NCBI GenBank assembly: GCA_029204225.1
Contig: CM055102.1
Location: forward strand, 46,225,820 to 46,289,819
DNA: 64,000 nucleotides
From: Diphasiastrum complanatum
Lineage: Eukaryota > Streptophyta > Lycopodiopsida > Lycopodiales > Lycopodiaceae
Reading direction: 5' to 3'
The position numbers were made by a program, and so were the translations under genes. The notes below the pieces were generated by a model. It worked only from the letters and a program-made list of their open reading frames with translations, searched no databases and had not been told where the DNA came from. Of the stretch, positions 11,570-20,539 are shown piece by piece. Position 1 is the first letter of the stretch. Every line of letters starts with the position of its first letter.

Positions 11570-12453
11570 TGTGCGGAAGTGGAAACAACAGACAGTTCGA
11601 CGAATCAATACAAGAGCAGCATTACATAGAAGGATGAATCAGAGAAGCATACATTCAATGTTGACATGATTTTGAACCAATAAGACATTAAGATTGAATC
11701 TAGAAAGTAGCATGTACAAATCAGCCGAAAATGCTGAGCACAAGTCAATAGCAGTGATAACTGCGTGCCCAAAACTAAATCTGATTTACAGTGGCTACGA
11801 TGGCACGAAGATCATATGGTAGCTTTACGTTGACTATCTCTCTGTCATGAACTGAGCGGATGTGCTGCATCGAAGCTACATCAATAAGTTGCATCTATTG
11901 CATCATCTGCATTATTGGCATCATCTCACTTTTATAGACAGAAATGTTATAACAAGAAATAATTAAAAGAATGGATTAGTTCCTAATGCTAGTCGTAAGC
12001 CTTATTGCAGTTGTATGTCAATGTTTGCCACATCGTTCGTAGGATCTTCGTTAGAAAGATGCCATCTCTTGGTAGTTGCTTGTATGTCGTATTCTTTTCG
12101 TGATGCTTCGTAGAGGGATTTCTTATGTGCTTTATACGGGCATTGTTCGTAATGCCTCGTAACAGGTTTCCTTACGGGCAATAATTGTAGTGCCTCGTAA
12201 CAAGTTTCCTTACGGGCTTGTTACGGGCAATAGTCATAGTGCCTCGTAACAGGTTTCCTTATGGGTTTCTTATGGGCAACAACCATTATGCCTCGTAAGC
12301 GGAAGCCTTATGGGTTCCATATGTTTTACTTACGGCAACAACTTCATCTTTTGATGAAGTTCAAAGACTTTAATTCGTAAGCTTGTGCATTGATTGCATG
12401 AATGGAACTAGATTAACTTATTGGATTTAGGGAGAGAAGGGAAAATTTCAACA
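11570..12453 (-). repeat. Copia A 3' LTR (outer edge approximate)
   Basis: On the minus strand the LTR begins TGTTGAAATTTTCCC at 12,453, directly after a purine-rich tract (AAGGATGGG), the expected polypurine primer plus LTR start downstream of RNase H. The far edge near 11,570 is an estimate. The LTR contains an internal tandem array at 12,152-12,330. Confidence 0.65.
12152..12330. repeat. Degenerate tandem repeat in LTR
   Basis: Four imperfect units begin ATGCCTCGTAA or GTGCCTCGTAA at about 12,152, 12,189, 12,238 and 12,288, so periods are 37, 49 and 50 bases. Units share a TTTCCTTACGGGC core. Confidence 0.8.
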
Positions 12454-12460
12454 CCCATCC

Positions 12461-14344
12461 TTAATCTGGATCCATGCTTGCCTTGATCTTCAAATTTAAC
12501 AATGCACAAAATCTGTTGAGTGCATTTGTGCTCACCTCCTTTGTGAAATCATCCGTTGTCATGTATTGCGTTGGATAGTACTCCAAGCTTACCTCTTCCT
12601 TGGGAATCTTGCTCATGACGTAGTGACATTTAATGTGCTTACTCCTAGAATGCACATATGAGGCTCAATGCACATCCTAGAATGCTGATACAATAATGAG
12701 CAATTGGAAAGGTGTACTCTGTCCATTAACGTCGGCTGATTATCCAATCCTTGGTCTTGTCCGGAGTAGCAACATCTTCTGATTTGCTGTTGGTAGGCTG
12801 TTCGTCTATAAAGGTATTCGAACCTTAGACTGGAATTGTCATAATGGCAGGAGCTGTTGATTCATCTGGAATTGTGCTCTTGGCTTTAAGGTCGATAAAT
12901 TGATCCTCAATAAAATTGACATCTCTGCTGAAGAAAATCTTTGATGTATCGAGATCATACAATTATAGGTTCTGGAGGAAGAAGCGTAACCAATGAAGAT
13001 GGATTTGATGCTGTTGGAGTCCAACTTTTGACTAGTCTCTTTCGGAATCTATGTGTGAGCAGTGCATCCGAACACTTTGAGGTTCTTCAATGAAGGTCCA
13101 AATTTTGTAAGACATTTTACCTGAGATGCCTTTAGTCGACAAAACATCTGTTCTGAATGTAGGTTGTTGTAGTGGATACAGCTTCAACCCAAAAGCATTT
13201 AGGCAGTGATGCGTGAGCAAGCATACAGTTAGCTTATTCGACTAAGGTTCGATTCTTCCTTTCAGCAAGAAAATTGGACTGAGCCGAATTCGGAGTGATG
13301 AATTGTTGCTCAATGCCTTGGCTAGGGCAATACTCCTTGAATTCGGTCGAGATGTATTTTCCACCGTTGTCTGACCTCAGTGCTTTGATTCTTTTGCTAG
13401 TTTCCCTCTCAGCTCGCTCCTTGAATGCTCTGAAGAGGTTGAAAGCCTTTGATGTATGCTTGATGAAATATATAGCTGTTCTTCTTGAGTATTCATTAAT
13501 GAACGTATTAAAGTATCTGGCACCTCTCAATTATAAGGTGTGCATTGGGCCTCATATGTCTATATGAACAACGTCTAACAAATCTTTAGCTATATGCTGA
13601 CTAGACATGTTCGTAACAGATGCGTGATTCAAATATCCAAGCCTATAGTGCCAAAGCAATCCTTTATTGATATGAGTAGGAGAACAACAATGACTCAGTC
13701 TATACACTCTTTCTGAGTGTAAGGATCTTATTTATATCGACAATTTCATATTGACCAAATTTAAATTCTATTCTATGTCCTAAATCCGTAATTATTAAGA
13801 CAAAAAGCATATTCGTAGAAAGATTACGTACGTAAAGAACTTTAGAGGGTAGTTTTGATTAATCGTTTTGGAAGCATAATCTTACGGTGCCTTCACTTTC
13901 GATAGCATGTGTGCTGTTGTTGCCAAGGTGAACAAACCTTTTGGTATCGTAAGGCGTACAGGATTGGAAGCATTCAATACGACTGGCCATGTGTTGAGTG
14001 GCTCCGGAATGTAGAAACCAAGCACCATTGTCTTGTGCTTTCTGATCACTGATCATGAATGCGTCTTCATCCAGCATCTTCATCCACTTCTTGACTGGAG
14101 ACATGAGATGTTTCAGCAACTGCATTCGCTGATTGATTCGATTGCTTCTTGCTATTGTTCTTAGCCTTTAGTACTCTGCAATCTTGAATCTCGTGGTTGG
14201 TGCGCTTGCAATACTTGCAGAAAATCTTCTTTGTTTGTGGATTTGATGATTGATCTTGAGTCGGCTTCTAATTCGATTGGTTCGAGCCTTTCTTCTTCTG
14301 CTTTGAGCCTCTGTTTGCATATAGAGCGTGCGAGTTTGAGTTTG
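12461..14344 (-). pseudogene. Copia A gag-pol remnant lacking RT
   Basis: Minus-strand pieces in order: a gag zinc knuckle (C-KY-C-KRTN-H-EIQD-C) at about 14,175-14,225, protease with HSGATQHM near 14,000 (Asp replaced by His), integrase core with LRSDNGGKYI and AERKNRT (13,234-13,530), integrase C-terminus with SIFIGYASS (about 12,990), then directly the end of RNase H with HSRSKHI and DDFTKEV (12,461-12,655). The whole RT is deleted. Frames are broken throughout. A sister copy lies at 47,293-48,570. Confidence 0.82.
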
Positions 14345-14510
14345 AAGAGGTGGAAGCACCATTCCTTGAAAATTTTTGAGGTGCAAAATAACGGACCAAG
14401 CAAGATAATTTTTTCTTAGCTTTTACAAATTTCACCCATATGTGTTGGTTTTTTAATCTTTTTTGATAGCTTTTATAGAGTCCTCCAAAGAATCTCTGAT
14501 ATAACAAGCC
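14345..14510 (-). pseudogene. LINE endonuclease scrap
   Basis: The minus strand reads GVACYIRDSLEDSIK, then IWVKF, then RYFAPQ, in two frames. These align with GVACLYRD, YIWLHI and CYFAPQ in the intact LINE endonuclease at 15,061-18,564. It is only about 165 bases and runs directly into copia A gag on its 3' side. Confidence 0.6.
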
Positions 14511-14611
14511 ACTCCACGAAATACAATTTCTCCACATTATACAATTTTAAAAGAGAATTTTTCTTCTCCATGTAGAGTACAATCTACATAAGTTATAGAG
14601 TGAGAGCGAGA

Positions 14612-14815
14612 AAATGCAGCTGCCTGAACCATCTGCCAGAGAGAGAAAATACAGTTGCCTGAACTGTCTGCAAGAGAGAGTGCCTGCGGAAGAACTGTTT
14701 GCTAGAGAGAACATCCACCTGAACTGTCTGCTAGAGAGAGAGCCTGCGGAAGAACTGTTCAGTAAGAGAGAAAATCCACCTGACCTGTCTGCTGCCTTCT
14801 GCCTGGAGAGAGAGA
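14612..14815. repeat. Imperfect tandem repeat, about 60-66 bp period
   Basis: Three to four diverged units contain CCTGAACTGTCTGC, AGAGAGAG and GCGGAAGAACTGTT. The array ends in a GA-rich run at 14,810-14,822 next to the presumed LINE 3' end. Confidence 0.75.
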
Positions 14816-15060
14816 GAGAGAGAATTAGAATTAGAATTATTATTATTAACGTCTTTTGGTGCCCAGGGGCACATAAGACAAAAGAGAGTACAAAATGTGA
14901 GAAGCATTGTCCGCATAAGGACTTATTTACCAATGAAAAGACAGTAAAACTAAAATTAAAATATCGATCTCTCTGTCTCTAAGAGAAAAAGTATCCAAGC
15001 TTGACCACCAGCTGGTGAGGGTACAAAGCAAGAGCTTAACCACCTGCTCCGCGGAGGAAA

Positions 15061-18000
15061 CTAGCTACGAGCAAGCCGAAAGTAATGAGTGATGGTAGTA
15101 GTGGGTCGTGATGTAGGCTGGTGGGAGGCGTATGAAGATCTAGTAGCACTGGATCGAGCCGAAACTCTCTGTGTCTTCGATCTTCGGACGGGGACGTCAA
15201 AATCCGCAACCGAAATATCCACTCTGTCTCGCTTATGGAAGAACTGAGTAATGTGAGCCTGACTGGAATCCATATCTGAGAGCGTAGGTAGAAGTGAAGC
15301 TCGTAAAATATACATCTCTCTCAAAAGAAGACCCACACATCTAGCGTCTGGATACTCGAGGAAGGAGCTCAACGTGAGGGGAATATCTCGGTATAAACAA
15401 TGGTATCGTCCTCTAATCTCATAGTATACTGGGCAGCGAAAGATGAAATGAAACTCATCTTCCACCTCCTGAAGAGAACAGAGCTGACATATCCGCTGCA
15501 ATCTGGGAGTGTCTGTGTATCTACCTGTCTCGATAGCAAGCTGATGAGAAGAGACTCGAAGCTGTCCTATACGATATCTCAGACCAAAAGATAGCGTCTG
15601 TGTAAGATAAACTGGAAGAATAGGCAAGCCCGAAACGTCCAGCCGTAAAAGATGTGTGCCATAATAATGTAGCTTGACCCTATCTGGATCAGGATGTGAC
15701 CATATAGTGCGTATGTAGCTCCGGTAGATCTGCTGTCTGATATAAGCATGGGTTCCATTCGGAAGATCAAGTGCGGATAAACCCCAAGTCTGAAGAAGGG
15801 CTGAGACACTGCGATACCAAGAGTGCTTGGCTCCCTGATCCGCAATGGTACAAGATGAAGTGAGAGCAGCAACAATGTATCTGGAGGTATCTAGATCTGA
15901 TACCCTGTGAAGAAAGGTGATGATCTGAAACATAGCACCAACAACTAATGGAGGAGAAGCAAACTCGGCTAGTATGATATCATGTGGTACTGAGGGCTTA
16001 GCCCGGATTATCCTACTGAGCATGAGAATCTGGATACGAGTAAGATCTCTCCATGTATCGCGTGATAAATTAGGGCACCAAGTCTCAGCCGAATATAGCA
16101 CAACTGGGGAGACAGTAGCAGAAAATAGTAGGCATCTGGTAGCAGGATCCTGCACATAATAAGTAGAGCAAAATCTCTCCATATGCACAAGAGCGGTATG
16201 CCCCTTGCGGAGCCTGGCGGTGGCTGCTGGTCGAAAAGTGAGTAGCGGACCAGAGAAAAGAACTCCCAAATAGGTGTAGGAGGTCACGATCTCAATCGGT
16301 AGCCCGTCATAATAGAAAATCACATCTCTCGTATGCTGTCTGTTGGTGTTAAACACCATAATCTTAGTCTTCTTAAGGTTAACCGTCAATCCCCAACGCT
16401 GGCAAAAGTGATGTAAAGCAGAAAGGTGACTCTGTAAACCAGCTGCAGAGGATGAGAGGAGAACCACATCATCAGCGTACAAGAGAATGGGGATAATAAT
16501 GTCTGCTAGGGGACAGCCCTCTCCACCTTCCTCGCGAATAATCCGCTCGAGGTCATCTATATATAGTGCAAAAAGAGTGGGTGATAAGGGGCAACCCTGC
16601 TTCACACCAATGGTAGAATGTATCTGTGAGGACCAGCCACTACCATCTCTGAAACGTGCCAAGACTCGCTCATATAAAGTAATGATCGCAGCAATAGTAT
16701 CCTCTGAAAAGCCAAGTGAAGACAGTCTCTGGAAAAGAAGATGTCGTGGAACAGAGTCAAAAGCTTTGCGAAAATCCACAAAGCAACAGTAAATTCTCTG
16801 TTTCCGATGTCGAGCCTCCTCAATAATGCATCTCAAAATGAAGATCTGGTCTGAAGTAGAATATCCCGGTCTGAAACTAGCTTGACCCATAGCGTGTAAA
16901 CCCTCAGTTTCAGCAAAAGATCCAGTAACTGTCTGTGGTATAGAGCCATATATCTTAGCGAGAGTGTGGCCAATCATAATGGTGCGGTAGTTTCCTACAT
17001 TCATGGGATCACCTGCCTTGAGGATGGGGTGAAGGATATTAGTACACCAAGCCGTAGGAAAACCAGAAGTAACAGCTGTGTTAAAAACATGAGCAATGTA
17101 AGGGGAGATGAGATGTGCTATGGGCTTTAGGAAGTCTACACTTAAGGAGTCATAGTCAGTGGCTTTATTTAGTTTGGCATGTTTAATGGCGTTTTCAACC
17201 ATGTCAGGGGTGAAAAGTGAGCAGTGGTCAGGTCTCGGTGAGAGTGAGGTAGGAGGAGAGTCCGTGGTATATAACTCCGTGGCATACTCGATCCAGGATT
17301 CGATGGCTATGGGGGCCAATGTTGAAGAGTGTCTGGTGAAATGTTTCCAGAAAAAAGAGGAGGAGGGTGAATCTAAAGAGTTGATCATTTTTTGGCAGAG
17401 TGATTGTAGGTACTTGATCTTCTTTGTTCTGGTGGTTCTATGATATTCTTTCTGGCATTGTTTGAGTGTGGCAGGGGAGTGTGACCTGGCATATGTCACA
17501 TGATTGTGAAGAGAGCGGCATTCTGCATCATACCATCTGTTGTGAACACTTTTGTGAGATGATGTCGTTTTGGTGGGGAAGGATGAGGAAGCAGCAGCTA
17601 AGAGGGATGTAGAGAGAAAAGTGGCTTGCTGGTCAATTGGTGCCATGAACGGGAAGTTAGCGAGTAGTTGGGATAAGATTGTGGTGTAATTAGTGAATCC
17701 AGATTGGGTGAAAGGAATACGTTTATGAGTGGGAAGAGAGCAAGAAACTTGCAAAGAAGAGGTTATGTGACCAAGTGAGATGTGTAAGAGTGAGTGATCG
17801 GAAATGGTAGGGGGTGTAATGGAGAAATCAGAAATGTGAGAGATCAAAGCAGGTGATCCAATGAAGTAGTCGACCACACTATGTCCTCCACCATGAGGAT
17901 AGCATGTATATGCTGATGAGGAAGGCCACTGTGTGAGGCCATTCAAAATGGCAAGAGCGTGTGTCTCTGCTAGAGTGATCAACTGCTCCCCGAAAGATGT

Positions 18001-18564
18001 AGCTGGAGTGTCTGCATCCTGTGATACCCGGTCTAGCCCCATATCCAAAGGGTAAAGCCTGAGAAGATCCGTAGCTGCATGAAATTCGGTTTGTCTAGAG
18101 CTTGTGCGAGCGTTGAAATCACCTGCTAGTAAAATGGAACCCTGCTGAGAAAAGATAGCAATATCATCTGAGAGAGCCTGAAAAGGGTCCCCGCCAAACT
18201 CAGCAAACACTGAGGTCTGTGGAGCAAAATAGCATACAGCTATATAGATGTCCTGAGGTAATCCCAATAGTGAGCCAATAATGTGTAACCAAATATAGCG
18301 AGCGTATGGATCTTGTTTAACCATCTGAACTGTGGCGTCTCTGTATAAACAAGCTACTCCTCCAGATCCTCGACAAGTTTTTCCCCTAACAAATGGACGA
18401 AAAGCAGAATGCCAAGAGTACTCCTGTATATTTGGAAGAGGATGATATAAGGACTCATGAGTTTCAGCCAACAACAAAATGTCGCATTTTCTAATAAAAT
18501 CAGCAAAGTCTCCGGCTGATGACGAAGATAAAAAACCATTACAATTCCAGAAGCCAAGTCTCAA
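15061..18564 (-). CDS. LINE ORF2: endonuclease, reverse transcriptase
   Basis: An uninterrupted 1,167-residue protein. The N-terminal APE endonuclease (about residues 1-260) shows WNCNGF, LAETHE, GDFNAR, V-V-DYFIGS and the terminal SDHS motif. RT follows (about 480-760) with the FVDFRKAFDSV block, GVKQGCPLSP and catalytic YADDVVLLS. A C-terminal Cys-His cluster, C-QL-C then H-FIFR-C, lies near residue 1,050, a usual LINE feature. It would nick target DNA and reverse transcribe the element RNA. No RNase H domain was recognised. The start chosen is the first ATG, 48 bases after ORF1 stops. Confidence 0.95.
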   Translation of the reverse strand: MRLGFWNCNGFLSSSSAGDFADFIRKCDILLLAETHESLYHPLPNIQEYSWHSAFRPFVRGKTCRGSGGVACLYRDATVQMVKQDPYARYIWLHIIGSLLGLPQDIYIAVCYFAPQTSVFAEFGGDPFQALSDDIAIFSQQGSILLAGDFNARTSSRQTEFHAATDLLRLYPLDMGLDRVSQDADTPATSFGEQLITLAETHALAILNGLTQWPSSSAYTCYPHGGGHSVVDYFIGSPALISHISDFSITPPTISDHSLLHISLGHITSSLQVSCSLPTHKRIPFTQSGFTNYTTILSQLLANFPFMAPIDQQATFLSTSLLAAASSSFPTKTTSSHKSVHNRWYDAECRSLHNHVTYARSHSPATLKQCQKEYHRTTRTKKIKYLQSLCQKMINSLDSPSSSFFWKHFTRHSSTLAPIAIESWIEYATELYTTDSPPTSLSPRPDHCSLFTPDMVENAIKHAKLNKATDYDSLSVDFLKPIAHLISPYIAHVFNTAVTSGFPTAWCTNILHPILKAGDPMNVGNYRTIMIGHTLAKIYGSIPQTVTGSFAETEGLHAMGQASFRPGYSTSDQIFILRCIIEEARHRKQRIYCCFVDFRKAFDSVPRHLLFQRLSSLGFSEDTIAAIITLYERVLARFRDGSGWSSQIHSTIGVKQGCPLSPTLFALYIDDLERIIREEGGEGCPLADIIIPILLYADDVVLLSSSAAGLQSHLSALHHFCQRWGLTVNLKKTKIMVFNTNRQHTRDVIFYYDGLPIEIVTSYTYLGVLFSGPLLTFRPAATARLRKGHTALVHMERFCSTYYVQDPATRCLLFSATVSPVVLYSAETWCPNLSRDTWRDLTRIQILMLSRIIRAKPSVPHDIILAEFASPPLVVGAMFQIITFLHRVSDLDTSRYIVAALTSSCTIADQGAKHSWYRSVSALLQTWGLSALDLPNGTHAYIRQQIYRSYIRTIWSHPDPDRVKLHYYGTHLLRLDVSGLPILPVYLTQTLSFGLRYRIGQLRVSSHQLAIETGRYTDTPRLQRICQLCSLQEVEDEFHFIFRCPVYYEIRGRYHCLYRDIPLTLSSFLEYPDARCVGLLLREMYILRASLLPTLSDMDSSQAHITQFFHKRDRVDISVADFDVPVRRSKTQRVSARSSATRSSYASHQPTSRPTTTITHYFRLARS

Positions 18565-18612
18565 ATTGGTAGGGGATCTCGGGTAGCTTCTATATCCGGG
18601 GGCCCCTAGTTC

Positions 18613-19578
18613 CTATTGTGGAAGGTCGAAAAATCTCGGTTTCCCGTCAATAAAAACAACCCTTTGCCCTTTCTCTTTCGCTTCAAGGATAATCTTTTTT
18701 CTTGCCAACCATTGAGTATTTGTTAAGTCATCATCCATATAAATGAAAGTACCTTTAAGCTTTGCCCTAAGCCGAAGGGCAGCATTGCGTTGTGAAAGCG
18801 AGCGGAACTTGATAAACAAAACATTGTCATCAAATTTACTACGCCAAGCAGTATCAAAACCATCAGCCACATGAGATAACTTGGAAATGAGCAAATCCGT
18901 AGCTTCTTCCAACGGTTTTCCACCATTGGCAATGCCTCTTACTCTAATGTTAAAGGCTTTTTTGGCCCTTCTGGCTTGTTCACCCAAAACTGTCTCCAAA
19001 TCGTTTTCCTTCGGAACCTTCGGAAAAGATGAAATCTGAGAGTGATTACCTTGCTTAAGGATCGATGTCGTTTCTTCAACCTGTTTTGCGAGTGATGAGA
19101 GTTTGCTGCCCATATCATCCGGTTTGAAGAGTGCTGCCCACGTTTTCGTCTCCTCGACTTGTTTCTCCAAGCTATTGATCTTGTTGGAAGTCTCCTCCAA
19201 GGCACTTTTTTCTGCAATTCGTTGCTTAAGATATATATTTTCTTGCTCAAGCTGCTCCACACGTTCCGTGACACCAAAAAGATCCTTAGCTAACTTGCTA
19301 TTTTCAGCTTCAAAGAGGTGTAGTTGTTTCTTAAGTCCAAGAATTTCTTGTCGGATAAAACTAAGATCATAAGCAAAAAGACTTTCGGTAGGTTTGGAAG
19401 GAGTGTAGTCAATGGCAGCCATGTTGACAGGAATGTCACTAGTTTCTATCACCGAAGACGGCTCCTCCATCACTACCGGTGATGGGGGGGTGTCCAACAG
19501 GGAGGGGGGTGTAAGAACACCCCCCTTTTTCTTAGGTGCCATAGGAGGCGGTAAGCAGATGGAGGACAGTGTAGACAA
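18613..19578 (-). CDS. LINE ORF1: coiled-coil RNA-binding protein (putative)
   Basis: An open frame of 321 residues directly upstream of ORF2 on the same strand. The first 40 residues are proline-rich with a basic MAPKKKGG patch. A long heptad-rich coiled coil spans roughly residues 75-190. The C-terminal third (about 205-321) is a compact basic domain with FNIRVRGI, NVLFIKF and VVFIDGKPRFF. The layout (coiled coil, then RNA-binding-like domain) is that of L1-type ORF1 trimers. No CCHC knuckle is seen. The alternative ATG at 19,542 would remove 12 residues. Confidence 0.8.
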   Translation of the reverse strand: MSTLSSICLPPPMAPKKKGGVLTPPSLLDTPPSPVVMEEPSSVIETSDIPVNMAAIDYTPSKPTESLFAYDLSFIRQEILGLKKQLHLFEAENSKLAKDLFGVTERVEQLEQENIYLKQRIAEKSALEETSNKINSLEKQVEETKTWAALFKPDDMGSKLSSLAKQVEETTSILKQGNHSQISSFPKVPKENDLETVLGEQARRAKKAFNIRVRGIANGGKPLEEATDLLISKLSHVADGFDTAWRSKFDDNVLFIKFRSLSQRNAALRLRAKLKGTFIYMDDDLTNTQWLARKKIILEAKEKGQRVVFIDGKPRFFDLPQ

Positions 19579-19599
19579 ACGGCCAGAGAGAGAGAGATC

Positions 19600-20170
19600 A
19601 AATACTTTCCTACTATTGCAAGGTATCCGCAGCTTTAGTGTGCAGGATTGGATTGTTTCCCAATAGCTAAATTGAATTGGAGCGTATGATATGACAATGG
19701 TGATCTGTCATCTGCACGTGGAAACAAGATCTAGGAGAATATGCCTCCTCCACAAACTGGCTTCCACTCACTTCTGCTCACTTTGGTTGACATTAGCAGC
19801 GATGGTAGTTGCAATTCCGCTCACTTTCGCTCAGGAGTTCCGCTCAGCCCATAACCGCTCAGCTTACTTCCGTCTGACTTGCGCGCTCAGCCCCTAACCA
19901 CTCAGCTCACTTCTGAGTTTTTTATTGCAACCAATGTCATGTTTCTTAACTTTCAGTGCCACATAAACATGTGAGTTTGTTCTTGTAGCCAGGAGTCCAT
20001 GATTTTGGTTCCCTATGAAGGCAAATTTCCTTCTATCAAAACTCTAGCTGCCTTTCTATAAAAGTTACTTCTAATTCTAGCATTTGACATTAGTTGACTT
20101 TTTTTGATTGGATTCTTTTCTGTAACGTTGTACTAGATGAAATGTTTGGAAGGCATTTCTGGGTTGAACC
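19600..20170. other. Intergenic
   Basis: No gene seen. Between about 19,790 and 19,915 the motif CCGCTCAGC/CACTCAGC recurs every 15-35 bases as a degenerate short repeat. Confidence 0.5.
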
Positions 20171-20173
20171 AGA

Positions 20174-20398
20174 ATGAGTCTCTGGGTTATTGTCGGAATT
20201 TCCGCAGTCCTTTGTTTGACACTTTCCGTGGTGCCTTTGTTGTTTTGGAAAAATCAGTTCAAAGCAGCTCGAAGTATGGCAGAAAGAAAAGTTATTGGAA
20301 AGGATCGTATCATCTATACGACCCAGAGAGATCTTGCTGATCAAGATTATGATGTTCAAGAATGGGAGCGCAAGCTGAAAGAGAGAGAAGTACAATAA
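20174..20398 (+). CDS. Putative small single-pass membrane protein or terminal exon
   Basis: A 74-residue frame starting MSLWVIVG. Residues 4-27 form a clean hydrophobic helix, followed by a charged tail (KAARSMAERK, then EWERKLKEREVQ) that looks helical. I do not recognise the family. An AG just before the ATG (GAACCAG then AATG) could be a splice acceptor, so this may be a last exon. AATAAA signals at 20,494 and 20,522 lie 95-125 bases after the stop, which suits a real 3' end. It is not related to the surrounding transposons. Confidence 0.4.
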   Translation: MSLWVIVGISAVLCLTLSVVPLLFWKNQFKAARSMAERKVIGKDRIIYTTQRDLADQDYDVQEWERKLKEREVQ

Positions 20399-20493
20399 CT
20401 TATCTTCCATGTTGTCTGACATGATCATGCAATGTAAAGGTGTACACAACCATTATTTCATACATAATCATAAGTCATGACCTAGGTCATGCC

Positions 20494-20499
20494 AATAAA
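20494..20499 (+). terminator. Possible polyadenylation signal
   Basis: AATAAA about 95 bases past the small ORF's stop, with a second at 20,522-20,527. Weak evidence on its own. Confidence 0.3.
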
Positions 20500-20539
20500 C
20501 TTGTAGCAAGATAATTGTAGCAATAAACTTCACTCTCAC

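Larger units (their letters stand above)
14823..19585 (-). mobile_element. LINE retrotransposon with two open ORFs
   Basis: A non-LTR element on the minus strand: ORF1 (18,613-19,578), 48 bases, ORF2 (15,061-18,564), then a 3' UTR ending in short ATT/TAA-type repeats at about 14,823-14,850. Both flanks carry GA runs (14,810-14,822 and about 19,582-19,594), which could be a target-site duplication made at a GA tract. If so, the 5' UTR is only a few bases, so the copy may be 5' truncated just before ORF1. Both ORFs are uninterrupted, unlike nearly everything around them. Confidence 0.85.

Noticed and set aside
17159-17443. Plus-strand frame inside the LINE
   Set aside because: Antisense shadow of ORF2 with no domain.
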